From Crocodylus rhombifer (lineage: Eukaryota; Chordata; Crocodylia; Crocodylidae): a DNA stretch of 64,000 nucleotides. Of this stretch, positions 50,972-62,384 are shown piece by piece. The notes under the pieces are model-generated. The model ran no database searches. It saw only the letters and a program-made list of their open reading frames with translations, and was not told the origin of the DNA. The position numbers were made by a program, and so were the translations under genes. Every line of letters starts with the position of its first letter. The first letter of the stretch is position 1. The stretch lies in assembly GCA_038503035.1 (NCBI GenBank), contig JAVSML010001154.1, forward strand, positions 186,513-250,512, given 5' to 3'.

Positions 50972-51048
50972 TGTATGCATAGGTTCTGAGAAGGAATGTA
51001 TTTCTTATTCCTACAACATTGTTTACATTCAAGTCAAACTCCACACAG
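50972..51048 (-). CDS. TENT2: TENT2 exon with third catalytic Asp (VEFDLNVNN)
   Basis: This is a 77-bp minus-strand exon. The acceptor is CCCATAG at 51049 and above, and the donor is GTAAGT at 50966-50971. The first base completes AGC (Ser). It then encodes CVEFDLNVNNVVGIRN, followed by TFLLRTYAY. The Asp in EFDL is the third metal-binding carboxylate of the polymerase-beta-type nucleotidyltransferase fold, at about residue 280 by human numbering. The NxxxGxxN stretch after it is characteristic of GLD2-type enzymes. The exon ends with one base (A) that the next exon completes to ATT (Ile). Confidence 0.97.
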
Positions 51049-51992
51049 CTATGGGGAGGGAAAAACAAAACAAAACAAAAAAAGAGAATCAAATTTTATC
51101 ACGCATTTAAAAAAAATGTCAACCTGAATATATTGTATATTTTACTACCTATCTAATGACAATGCTAACACCACTATTAATCTGGAAACGTGAGTTTAAT
51201 GGAACCTCTGGACATTTGCTTTTTGGGTCAATAAAAAGTAGGAGGCCATGAAGAAAGCCATTTGCTTTACTACTCTCCATGCCCCAATGGTGGGCTTGAA
51301 TTCAACTGTCATATACAAACAATGTTGGAACAGAGTTGTATCAATTAGACAAAAACACAGCAAAAATCGCAGCTTACTACTTCTTTGATATCAGCCTACC
51401 TTTCCTCTGACTAACCTTAAAATATAGGATCATTTACTAAACACACATTTGATGAAATGTGATGAAGCATCTTTTGGAGTCATTTAGGATTCTCTGAAGT
51501 TTTAGTTGGGAGTATAGTCCTAAGGAAAGCAGAAGGAAAACACAACTAGAAGAAGCTAGAAAAGTGCAAATTTTTCCATCTTATGAGTATATAGATTCAA
51601 CTGATCCTCCTTTTGGAACTCATCAATGAAGCGGTCACACTTCTAGTATCCTTCATATGTGTCTCTGGTTAGAAATCAGAATGACACACTTTAGACTACT
51701 TGTTTTGTGCAAAATACACAAGACTCACTATTAAAAAAAAAAAATCTCCACTGTGGTACTAGTTTAGTGTGCAAAATGTTTAAAAAAAGTCTTTCATGTT
51801 ATTAGCATAAAGCAAGAAAAAAAGTACACCATGCCTATTACTACTTCCTGAAAAACTGTAATTGCAATACCAGCATGAGAGTCAAATGATCTAGATTAAC
51901 AACATCTGCATTTACAGTCAACCAAGTATAGCAGCATTTCAGTCTGTAACAGAAAGGGTACACTAGCTGCATGCACTAGTCCTAAACTAGAG

Positions 51993-52494
51993 GAGGGGTT
52001 GACATCATTTTTGGCCAGTGCCAAAAACACCCCAACCTTGACTTGTAAGATGTTGGTATACTGGGGCAGATGGCGGGGGAGCCACAAGGGGCCCAAACTT
52101 TGTTGTGGCAGCGCAGCACCAGCCCCTTCCCCACCATCTGCCCTGAGGTGCATATGCAACTGCCACCAACAACAAGGCAGGTCAGGGCTCAGCAAACTTT
52201 GGAGCAGCACCTCTCAGCCTCCTGCCACATCTGGCCTGAGCTCTGGGCAGGCTTCTGCCACCCACAACGGAGCCTGGGCTACTCACAGCAGGGAAGGTGC
52301 AAGAAGCTGTACTGAGGTCTGTGGAGCCCTGGCCTGGCTCATTGCTGGTAGCAGGTGACAAGTGCCTTGGGGCTGATGGTAGAGGAGCTGCAAGAGGCCT
52401 GATCCTTGTGGCAGCGGAGCCCTGACCCCTTCCCAGCCATCAATGCCAAACAAAATGCCTTCTTGGCACATATGCTAGGAGTTGCCTACCCCTG
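51993..52494. mobile_element. 502-bp hAT-like element
   Basis: It starts GAGGGGTTGACATCATTTTT and ends GGAGTTGCCTACCCCTG. The flanks AACTAGAG and CATTAGAG match at six of eight positions. The interior is GC-rich. Same family as 48851-49958 and the fragment at 10748. Confidence 0.8.
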
Positions 52495-54760
52495 CATTAG
52501 AGGTTCGCACTTACCAGTCAAATATCCTTATCATGCTTTAATTTTAACGCCCATATTTCATTCACAGAGCCTTTATTTGGCAAAGGATTCCTTTGATATT
52601 CTATTTACGTTCCCCTAATAAAAACTTAATCTTATAAACGTTTAAACTGGTGGAAAAACAAGCATGCGAATTAAACAAACTATCAATTCTAAGAAGCTGC
52701 AGAACGTTCTACATTGGAAAAGGACTCTATGTCAATAATCACTTTAAAATAACCCACTACATTATGTGTTATACTATTAGCTAATTATATCAAGATTACG
52801 TCTTACTCTTGTAGAAGCCGTAAGAGAGTAATAAAGCATCAAAAAATAAAATAAAATATCAGTGGAACAGGAAATTAGTAAGTTTGAGTTAGCTGTTATA
52901 GGTAAGTGTGCAAACACCACCAGAAATGTAACTGGCACACAGAACTCCAAGTCACTGAACTACATTTGCTCCCCAGTAATCAACCCCATTAAGAAAGTCT
53001 GATGTTTATCAGAGTGCCAATTAAGCAAGTTCCACTGCATGGGTAATATGAGAATTTAACAGATGTTATAACCATACAATCAAAAATGCATTGTGTAGTT
53101 GGGAGCCAAGGTCATCTGTCAAAAGCAGCAAGTATTTGAAAAATTTGCCTGTACACTCAAGCAAGGTGAACAGGAAGCTTTTACAGCCTTTTCACAACAG
53201 AGATGCCAACAAATATGAAGAAAACTTTACGCTATTGCTGTTTAACAAAGATCCGAGCAGTGGCAGGTAACAAGCACTGGAATTCTTTGCTAGAAAACAG
53301 AACTCAAAAATGAAGGCTGAACGAGGGGCTGAATAGCAGGGATATTTCCTCACCCATGCAGCATCCAGGAAGCTGTGGAATAGGAGAGGAAAAAGAGAAG
53401 GTAAATGTTCCTTCTCTTTTCAGCTACCAAGTATGCAAGCTGGGTGGCAGGTTGCAAATTTTAGATATCTGAAAGCTATTGACACAAAACATGAAGCTCC
53501 TATACAGGCTTGTGAAATAGCACACATACTGGAATTCCATCACTGTCTCTTTCCCTTTTCCAGCAGTTGTGGAGGGAAGATGGACTTGTGTATCTTGCTC
53601 ACTTTTGAAACTCTCTGAATGGGGATGCATACATATATGATGATGGAGAATGCGGAAGAGAAAAAGGCTGACAATAGTTGGAAAAGTATAGTATTTAGTA
53701 AATGAAGTGAGGGTGGAAAAAGTACACGATCAGGGAAAGATAATTTAACAGAAGGAGAAAAAACAGGGAAAATGGGGAAGACACTAAAATCATTCAGGAA
53801 AGTTGTGAAGTGACCAAGTTTTTCGTATCCTTTTTACAATTAGAGCAAATCAAAGAAAGGAAATATAACAAAATACGTTGTGTTGCTTAACTGTGGCCAA
53901 CAGTGTTACAATTATACATATAAGAACAGCAAAACACGGTTTCATTCTTGTAAACTGCTGGGGACACAGTAGCCTTGGCTTCTCATCTAATTTGTTTATG
54001 CCTTGAACTAGTTGTTAACAAGCAAATTCTTCTGAATCCTGATTACCAAGAATTTGCATTTTGTGGATCATTGTTAGTTAGATTATAATAATTTAGACTG
54101 CATTAGCATTAGATGAAATTTTAAGTATTCATAATACATAATTTATAATATAACACATGTAAATTTATCAATTTGTTTAATGTCATAGCCATACTTACCA
54201 GGCATTTTTAAAGGGTTGTTTTTTTTTTTTTTTTTAAATATAGTAACCTAAACATTTAAAGTACCTGGGATATACTACTAATTTTTTTATATAAAAAGCT
54301 ACCTACTGTGGTATTTGGACAAACTTCTCATAATTTAAGTAATTCACTACATGGATACAATTATTTAATTTATACCTACAGTTAACTGCCTACATTTAAA
54401 TATTAATTTTACGTGATCTTAGTATCATGATTCAGTCTTAGGCCCTACCCAGGGCAAAACCCTATTTCTCCAATGCTTCTAGCTATTCAGAACCTTAAAA
54501 TATGTGGAAAAAGTAAATTCTGAAGTATTCTGCATTTTACAGAATTAAAATACAGCAATACGGGAAGGTAAGCACTAATGAAAACAGAGATGATGTATTT
54601 TATAGTACTAGAGTAAGGCTTTTTCATCCTATCCACTCTTAAAAGGCCTAGTCCAATAGTTTTTTTTTTTCCTTTTTCAATGGCCAAGTAGACTGGGGAG
54701 CAGGAGGAGAAAAAGTGGGGCCACCAGAGCTCATATCAAAAACTATTCTTATTAAGAATA

Positions 54761-55822
54761 CAGGTTCCCCTCGATTTATGCAGTACATGAGTTCCCAGAA
54801 AACTGCACATAAATCGAATTTGCATAAAGGAAACCCAGTTTACAATGTAAGAAATAGGGATACATCCTCATGGTGGTGAGGAAGGGAGGAAGTAAGGCTG
54901 GGACTAGGGAAGGGGCAGGGAGGGGAAGGGGTGCAGCACAGCCCATCCGCAGCTTCCCTGGGCTGCGTCAGGGAGCAAAGCAGAGGAAACTGAGTAAGTA
55001 AGTGTGGGGCGCCAGAGTTTGGGGGTACAGATCTTGCTGCTACACGCACCTTGGGAAGCTGCAGGCTGGGGGGCTGCACCATGCTCTTCCTGAAGAGTGC
55101 ATGCCCCCGGATCTGCACGCAGGAGGAAAGCAGGTTGCCGCTGCAGGCTAAGGTCGGCACCAGGCTCTTCCCAGTGCTCGGGGCAGGCCATGGCAATGGG
55201 AGGGGAGCTGCTGCCACTGGAAAATTCACAGTAGCGCCACCCCAACCTGCCCTCCCAGCACTGCTGCCAAGCACCAGGAAAAGCCTGGTACCGCCACCAG
55301 CCCCAGCCCGCTCTCCTCCCGCATGCAGATCCAGGGGCATGTGTCCCCTGGGAAGAGCCCAGCGTGGCCCCCCAGCCCACCCAGGGCCCATGTAGCACAA
55401 AGAGCTACACACCCCTGTCCCATGCCCCACACCATGCACCCAGTTTCCTCCGCTTTGCTCCCTGTCCCATGCCCCACACCCTGCACCCACAGTTTTCTCT
55501 GCTTTGCTCCCTGCTGCAGACCCAGGAGCCAAGGGGCTGCATCACACCCCTCCCTCTGACCCTTCCCCTACAGACTTACCTCTACTTCTCCCCACTCACC
55601 CCAGCCCCTACTGCAGCAGCCCCGGGAGCAGCTGACACTACCTGCCTGCACCACGGCACAGCACAGTCCAGGAGCTGAAGTGAGTGGGCACAAGCGGAGC
55701 CCCAGAGCCGATCACATAAGAGTGAATTTACTTTGCATATAACAAATCTGGGGTATAAAAAGGGTGATCACATAAGAGCAAATCTGCATATACAGAACTC
55801 ACGTTAAGTCAAGGGAAACCTG
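54761..55822. mobile_element. Tigger-like (Tc1/mariner) foldback, complete
   Basis: It starts CAGGTTCCCCTCGATTTATG and ends AAGGGAAACCTG, with TA on each side (54759-54760 and 55823-55824). TA duplication and a CAGG..CCCTCG..TTTATG end are typical of pogo/Tigger elements in the Tc1/mariner superfamily. The GC-rich interior is nearly palindromic and related to 13987-15031. The 230-residue minus-strand frame inside is low-complexity and not a transposase. Confidence 0.82.
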
Positions 55823-56732
55823 TACCTAAATATCAAAACATGAAAGGGTTATACAAATTGTAGTCTTATTCTAAAATGCAGCCTTGGAAACATGGAAAGA
55901 CTCAGGTACTATTCACAGACTGTTACGTGCTTTCTCCAATCCAGTAAAAAGTTGGGTATTGACTACTAAAATGGATTAACAGAATACAGAAATTTAGTAC
56001 AGTATACTAGTTCAGCACTTCTTCATATTTCTAATGTTATTTTCACAGGCATTAATGCAATTAATATAAAATGTAAATACTAGTAGTCATTAACATATCC
56101 ATGCCTTAGACATATTTTCAGTACCTTCTTTCAGTAATGCATTACATAGTCCATCGATAAATCATAATATTTGCTACAAAACACAAATCATTTCCCTATA
56201 AAGGGCCTGAAATATTAATTTTGAATACCATTCAGATGAAAGATTCTTCGTAGATTTTTACATACTAAATAAAAAGATATTGTTTTATTACAAAAACAAT
56301 GCTTGCTTGATAACAGGAAGACAGCTTACACTAAGTCTGAGCTGTGAATAAATTCTTGACAAATCAGTTTACACAAAAAGCAAATTTGCTTTTAACAATA
56401 TTTTTTTTCTCCAACTTCTTCCCTGTGGCAAGGTATTTATTAATGAAGGTCTACAGAGGCAAAGCATTCAGAAATACCAAACAGATTACTTCTGTGACAT
56501 AACGATACTCATTCAGATCATAGAAACAGCAGCATTCTAGTTATGATGGCTGCCTTGGGCAATAAAAGAAATAAGCCAATATGACCACAGTGCTAGCTGA
56601 GAAAATGCAAACCTGTGATATGGCTATAAGTCTCAAATATGAACAAAAAACTTTAAGGGAACTATTCCATGAGCAAAGTACAATTACTTTAACACATCAA
56701 GGTCTAAGAAAGAATGTTAAATTAAGATACTT

Positions 56733-56734
56733 GC
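56733..56734 (-). promoter_or_regulatory. GC 5' splice site of TENT2
   Basis: On the minus strand the exon end CAG is followed by GCAAGT. This matches the known consensus for the minor GC-AG class, which pairs a near-perfect U1 match with C at position +2. The downstream acceptor at 51049 is a normal AG. Confidence 0.88.
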
Positions 56735-56804
56735 CTGACTTTATCCCTGAATTTCACTATTGGCACTTTTGCTCGAATCAGCTGAGGTCTCTCAATGTAG
56801 CTTG
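56735..56804 (-). CDS. TENT2: TENT2 exon, end of catalytic core (IERPQLIRAKVP)
   Basis: This is a 70-bp exon read on the minus strand. It begins with the last two bases of a Ser codon and encodes SYIERPQLIRAKVPIVKF, followed by RDKV. It then ends with AG, the first two bases of the Ser codon finished by the next exon. The acceptor is TTTCAG. In the family this strand pair of the nucleotidyltransferase core leads up to the third catalytic Asp. The donor is unusual: the exon is followed by GCAAGT, not GTAAGT. The only nearby GT (inside AAAGTCAG) would break the reading frame. The preceding exon should end in T to make TCA (Ser), but it was not found upstream to the gap at 63260. Confidence 0.94.
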
Positions 56805-57398
56805 CTGAAAGGAGGAGGGAGGGGAAATAAATGCAGTAAGTTTCCTGCAAAATACCGACATTAAAAAAAACATATACTAGAGTAAAAGTCAAGCTGGCTG
56901 TTTATCTATAGTGAATAAGAGACTATTAGTGTATTTAGCTAGAGTAATTTAATGAAATAGATGAGATACAATAGAAATGCACCCTACAAACATTTCATGA
57001 AGTGAACTCTTGCTCATGAAAGCTTATGCATCTCTTGTTCAGCAAGTTTATAAGGTACATCTCTACCCTGTCTTCTGCCAGACTTCAGGTTATTGTGATG
57101 AATTACTTTTCCCTGTTAATTAACCCTGTAATGAACTTTTACAAGGATTAACAACTATCACTTAAAAGACAATCTAGAGTGATTATTATATGAAAATTAA
57201 ATGAACTTCACACTTACTTAAAAATTAGAATTAGCAGAAGGATATTAGTATATAAGATACAAGAAAAGCTAAATGTAAATAGCATAATCTCTACATTGAG
57301 AAGTAGCTATTCACAAGAGGAATCCTACTGTAGCCTGGGACCCAACAACTACAAGCCAAGCCAAAACCATGCTGAGAAAGAGCAATATGGCCTAGCAC

Positions 57399-58315
57399 AC
57401 AGGTGGGCAATTATTTGGGCCCAAGAGCCACATACAGAGTTTTGATGAGGTGTCATGGGCCGAGTCAGCATTCTCCCGCCACCCCCAACTCACCAAAATT
57501 CTCTGTGGTGCTTTGGGAGAGTGCGAAGCAGTGTTTGGGAGTGGGACAGACATGATCTTCCCCCTGCACACCCCGCCCTAGAGGGTGGGGACTATGGGAT
57601 GTATGCATGTGGTGGGTGGGGAAGCCTGCCTGGGAGCCAGCTAAGGGTGAAGGGAGGGAGGAGGAAGCAGGAGGTACATGCTGTTGCCTAGTGGGCAGCT
57701 ACCCCTGCAGTGCTCCACAAAAGACTGAACCCCACCTAGGGCAGCCAGAGCCATGCTCCCACCCACAACCGTCAGCCCTGGCCCCAGCCTCAGCCTGAGC
57801 CTCGCCTATCCACCTGAAGTGATGCCACAGGAGCAGCAGTAGCAGCAGCAGCCACAGCTGAAGGCAAGCGGAGCAGAACAGCCTTGCCAGCGCTAGCTCT
57901 GGCCAGCACACTGCTTCCTGTGGGGTTACTGCCATAGTAGACACAGCTGGCTGGGTGCTGCTGTGCTCTCTTCACTTCCAGCAGCTGCTCCTCCTCCCAC
58001 TCCTGACCCTGCTGTGCCGCTCCAGGTGGAAAAGCAGGCAGGCAGGGGAAGGGGAGGAAAGCTTCAGTCCAGCTGCTCCCACTAGAGGTGAAGGGAGAAG
58101 AGGACCATCTGGCTAGCTACAGCCGCACTGGGAAAAGCCTTGCCAAAAGCTGCATGCTGGCCAGAACCTGGGCTGCCAGGAACGTGGTACAAGCTGCCCC
58201 AGGGGGACTGGGTGGGGCTCAGCCCCATGTGGAGTGCCACAGGAAGAGCCACAGGCTGGATCCAGCCAGTCGGTGGGCCACACCTGGCCCACAAGCCATA
58301 TTTTGCCCACCCCAT
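57399..58315. mobile_element. 917-bp hAT-like element, long GC-rich interior
   Basis: It starts ACAGGTGGGCAATTATTTG and ends ATTTTGCCCACCCCAT. The flanks CCTAGCAC (57391-57398) and CCTAGCAT (58316-58323) match at seven of eight positions. The ends belong to the CAGGGGNGGGCAA family, but the interior is far longer than in the 168- and 187-bp copies. It contains GC-rich sequence with a GCAGCAGTAGCAGCAGCAGC patch. No gene is recognised in it. Confidence 0.82.
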
Positions 58316-59104
58316 CCTAGCATTAAGCTGCAAGAATAGGCAGGAACAGCCTATGTAGAGTTTAATCATTTCAGTTCCATTTTCATGATTTTTTACTTCT
58401 GCATGTTGCTAAATATTTTGATTCTGTTATACTTACTCCATAAAAAAACATATATTCTTCTACACAAATAAACTATGTTTAAACTTCCTTTTGAAATTCT
58501 TTTATTCAATTAATGGAGAATATTCCAAGAAACATTCACCGGACTCATCACTATACAAAACAAGTTAATTTTATAATTAGAGCACATTTCCATCAAAAGG
58601 GAAGGACTGCTGCTGCACTATGTTTTTAAAGAAATAGGATTTGCCCCCTCAGAAGCATGTCTTTTTCACTGGGAATCAGGAGGCAGACAGAAAAACACTG
58701 AATGCAAAAGGAGCATTCTTAACCATTGGGGGAATGGAGTAACAGTCTTTTAATTATCTGCCCCATTTAAGTAAGCCTGGGATCACTTAACTTGACAGGT
58801 CATCCATACCAAACTTTTAACATCCAACTGCACTTTACTTATGTCAATTAAACCAGAGTAATACTTATGGACAAGCTAAAGGCAAGACTATTTTGCATTT
58901 ATCTTTACCACTCCATCACAATCTTCGCCTTACTCATCATTATAATACTGTCTCGTATTTCTCTTAGTCAGGATTGTGACTAGAGTAGGAAGCAGTTATT
59001 AGAATGTTTATATTGACATTCAATCTGAAGTTGTAGGTTTATGTTGTATGATCATATTATTTTATTAAAAATTGATTTTCCTTTTAAAAAAAAGCAAAAT
59101 GTCT

Positions 59105-59318
59105 GTTTGGTTTTAGGATCTGCAAAGACTTGTTTTCAAAATTTTGGGACAAATTAACTGACAGTATCCCTTTAACCAGATCTGAATGTAGTTTTGATTA
59201 TAATATCCCGGATAACAAAGATGGACGTCCTGGGATTGTATTATTAGATGCATCTTTGGATACCACTATCATCATTTCTGGTCATTCTTGTGGAAACATG
59301 AAAGTTATTAACCTGTAA
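59105..59318 (+). other. Unexplained plus-strand coding-like ORF
   Basis: The open frame reads about 67 residues from a possible acceptor (GGTTTTAG at 59110-59117), with ATG at 59130, to a stop at 59316. It contains FSKFWDKLTDSIPLTRSECS, DNKDGRPGIVLLDASLDTTI and ISGHSCGNMKVINL. The amino-acid mix is that of a normal folded protein, unlike the low-complexity frames nearby, and the ending resembles a terminal WD40-type strand. I do not recognise it. It could be a terminal exon, a retrocopy fragment or chance. No poly(A) signal follows closely. Confidence 0.35.
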
Positions 59319-59804
59319 CCAATGTTCAAAAGGGACTCTGCATATTCACATCCACTGTACGCACCAATTTGTGTAGGTCAGATCATAACACTTTGACTAG
59401 CAAGATGTAGTGAAGCAGTTCCTCTCCCAACATCATTCCTAAACGTTGCAAAGCTAAAGCTACACAAGAGCACAGTGCTCCAACCATCTCAGGTCCTGTC
59501 CCTGTACTCCATGGCCTTGTAATCAGGGTGTGGAATGCCAAGGGGGTGAAAATGAAAATCCATCATGAACAACCCAAGTTATACACAAATAATCCATGTG
59601 CTGGCTCAAAATAGATTGACTAACAGTACTTATACTCAGGAAGGAAAACGAGAGTCCTAATTAAATAGGGTTTGGAAAATTGCCTTTCCAGGATTAACAG
59701 GTGATGTGGATGCCAGATGCACAGTGCAATATTTACTATGTTACAGAAGATACAAGTAGCTGAAAATCCAGATGTTGCTCTACTGGGGTAGACCATACCC
59801 CTGG

Positions 59805-60050
59805 ACTACTCCAACGGAGTAAATGGTCAGTTTTCAGGATGGAAAGAAGTAAACAGCAGGTTCCCCAGGGATCTGTGTTGGGATCAGTGCTGTTTAACAC
59901 ATTCAAAAGATTTGGAAAAGGGGGCGAGTAGCAAGGTGGCCAAATCTGAAGATGACACAAAATTATGTGAAGTGGTAAAGACCAAGATTGACTGTGATGA
60001 ACTACAGAAGGATCTGGTATGACTGATCTGGCATGACTGAGCAAATTCTA
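59805..60050 (+). mobile_element. LINE RT fragment, L3/CR1-like, sense
   Basis: CAGGGATCTGTGTTGGGATC and GAAGATGACACAAAATTATG correspond to the QGSVLGP and DDTKL regions of a CR1/L3 reverse transcriptase. They are followed by GACTGTGATGAACTACAGAA (CDELQKDL). It is heavily decayed, and a GATA run follows at about 60045-60063. Confidence 0.7.
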
Positions 60051-60594
60051 GATAGATAGATAGAATTGAAGGGATACGTGCTTCATGCCACTGCTATAGA
60101 GGACCACACTCCATAAATACAGAAGCAATCCTTGAAAAATGGAAAATTTCTAAAGCCTACTATGTACTGGATTTAGAACTTTTTCTTTTAGCTAATCAAT
60201 ATTGCAAAGTTCTCATGTCAACAAGCATAAAAATGTTACATTTGCAACTAAGGCTATCCATCTCATTAGCCTGAGAAAGAAAAATAATATTGTCTTTACT
60301 TACCTCTTTTCTGTCTAAATTTGAGATGAAGATAGCCCTTATGAACAGGATCTGCTAAGAGCATGCCAGAAGCAATATCTCTTGGTACAGCCCAAGAGCT
60401 ATTTTTTCAAAGAAGGGTGTAGTTTTGCTATAAATAAGGAAAGCTTCTTGCTTCAGGGACCTTTAATTACCTAGTCATCTAAAGGGTAGATGGAGATCTC
60501 TTGCCTTGTGTGTTTCAACCAACAGCCACTTTGTAAAAGGGGAGGGGAAGGGGACCACACATTTGATGCTGCACAAAGGTGAAAAAGAAGCATC

Positions 60595-60905
60595 TTAAAA
60601 CAGAGTGGTCCTCACCAAAGAGTAAGCACTTGTATCAAATAGTCTACTGGAGACATGGAAATTTGTATCTCTTAAATCAAGAGCTTTAAAATAAGTCCTG
60701 CATAGAAAGGTATGGAATACAGAAACAAGACCGTACATAGAAATAAATCCATTGGTGAACAAATTTTGTTTCCCAAGATCCAGCATGGGACAAAGATGCC
60801 ATCGTTCTTTGGGGTTCAAAAGTACATTACATAAAATGCTTTCCCGTTGAAGCCACTTAGAACTTCTATAGTGTCCCCTTGTAGGAGGGAAAGACATTCT
60901 TATTT
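60595..60905 (-). mobile_element. DIRS-like RT fragment
   Basis: On the minus strand, frame 60897-60595 carries NPKERWHLCPMLDLGKQNLF and FKALDLRDTNFHVS. These match the LRPILDLRxLN and ALDLxDAYFHV blocks at the start of a DIRS-type (tyrosine-recombinase retrotransposon) reverse transcriptase. The copy is decayed and has no continuation into the YLDD box. Confidence 0.55.
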
Positions 60906-61589
60906 CAAGCTATTCTCATAAAGAAATCCTGAAAAGGGGAAGGGAGGTAGGACTAGAAGAAAGAAGGATTTTGACTTTAATAGCCAAGAAGGATCTCTGA
61001 AATCCAAATCATGTGAAGTTACTGATTGCTAGCTACAGTAAAAGTAACACCGCAAGTTTCCAAAGGGGTAGGGCCAGTTGAAAGATATACATATAAAAAT
61101 CTGAGCACATACATGTGGTCTCATACAAGATGATACAATAAACTGTATCACTGACAAATGGGGGGTCCACTGGAAAAAGAGATAGATAGAGGATAAAGAT
61201 CTGAGACAGTTCAACAAGTATTTCAGTCTAACAAAGAAATCCTAGAATATATTAGAAGATCCAGCTATAGATTAAACACTAACTCTTTTCAATTCCTTCT
61301 CAGTCTTGGAGCTAATAGAAGACTGCCCAGTTGAAAGACAGGTTCTTTCACTTATCTCTGGAAAAAGTGCTGAAGATCTTAACCACATAAAGGCACTTGA
61401 TACATTAGAGAGGTTAATGGCCTCATTGCAGCTTCTAAAGAAAAGATGGCCTTAACTCACGTTTTGTGACACCTTTGATAAGAATGGTATTAGCTAATCT
61501 TTGGTCATTTGAAAGAAATCTTAAATTAACATAGCCTTTTCCCCCTCAGATATAGCAATAGTTGAAACAGGTATCTTTCTTCCCAACAC

Positions 61590-61845
61590 AATGGTTGCAT
61601 CTACAGGACACACTGATTGCATGGACATTACTGTGCAGGCATTTAGTACTTGTATAAACAACCCTTTATACAAGTACTAAACAACTGCACAGGAACCCAA
61701 GTTACTGCACAGTAGCACTGATGAATGGCTTTTTCATCACACTGACTGTGTAGCAGCCCAAGACTACTGCGCAACAGCATTGCGTCACGATTGCTGCCAT
61801 GCAATGCTACTTCACAGTCAGCATTTCATGTAGACATGGCCATTG
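61590..61845. mobile_element. MITE-like element with perfect 16-bp stem
   Basis: The ends AATGGTTGCATCTACA and TGTAGACATGGCCATT are imperfect inverted repeats. Inside lies a perfect stem, 61643-61658 with 61665-61680, with loop CAACCC. The ends are weakly like those of the 34791 element. Confidence 0.6.
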
Positions 61846-62384
61846 AGTCTTTTATCCTCCATCAGAAAGTGCTAAATAGACTTCTCCGTTTTAAATCCCA
61901 GTATGTGGTTTCCAATATCAGAGTTTAGGGCTGGAGGAGGAAGCTGATAAAATGTATTAATTTATTCTGGCATTGGCTGAGATTATGGAAGCCCAGACCA
62001 GATTCTCTCTGTTGGGCAAAACTATCCATAAGGATAAGGGAAAGTTTTAGTGCAGCCATTGTATTCAGTGCCAGGTAAGTAGATAAAAGCATCAGCAACA
62101 GTTGTTTTTAAGATAGGGGCACATATACTGTTTTTCTACAAAAAGATTCAGAGGAAAGTCTCCTTAACAAGTCTAGTCATAAAGGATTTACAAGATGCCA
62201 ACACATCCATTTCATACAATCCAAGAAACACTTAAATATTAGTTAGATAAGAATTCTAATAAAAATGCATGATGCTATAAAACTGTCCAATTGAAAGATA
62301 CCTTTTCTTCTGAAAAAAAATGATACAGCAACATGGGAATAAAGCTGGAAAAGAACAGATACTTGTCTCATCATAATCAGATCT

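Larger units (their letters stand above)
51049..56734 (-). other. TENT2 intron, 5.7 kb, GC-AG splice pair
   Basis: This intron begins (minus strand) with GCAAGT directly after AAAGTCAG and ends with CCCATAG. The GC donor is the only one that keeps the Ser codon and reading frame. The intron holds a 502-bp hAT-like element at 52.0-52.5 kb and a 1,062-bp Tigger-like foldback at 54.8-55.8 kb. The stretch 52503-54758 looks like plain intron. Confidence 0.85.
2175..56804 (-). other. TENT2: TENT2 gene (GLD2/PAPD4), internal part, six exons
   Basis: This is the span of the recognised part of TENT2, a cytoplasmic template-independent nucleotidyltransferase. From family knowledge, it extends the 3' ends of selected mRNAs and microRNAs, and RNA-binding partners bring it to its targets. 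Six exons are seen on the minus strand. Each has a pyrimidine-rich AG acceptor and a donor, and the split codons are completed correctly at all five junctions. Together they encode about 183 residues, against roughly 484 in the human protein. Missing are the N-terminal half, with the Gly-Ser helix and the first two catalytic Asp residues, and the last coding exon(s). There are no stops or frameshifts in the exons, so this looks like a live gene rather than a pseudogene. The introns (5.7, 6.7, 3.5, 10.4 and 27.8 kb) are full of transposon relics. Confidence 0.95.

Noticed and set aside
54840..55532. 230-residue minus-strand open frame
   Set aside because: It lies wholly in the GC-rich interior of the Tigger-like foldback, is Gly/Ala/Pro-rich in composition, is overlapped by long frames on both strands, and matches no transposase.
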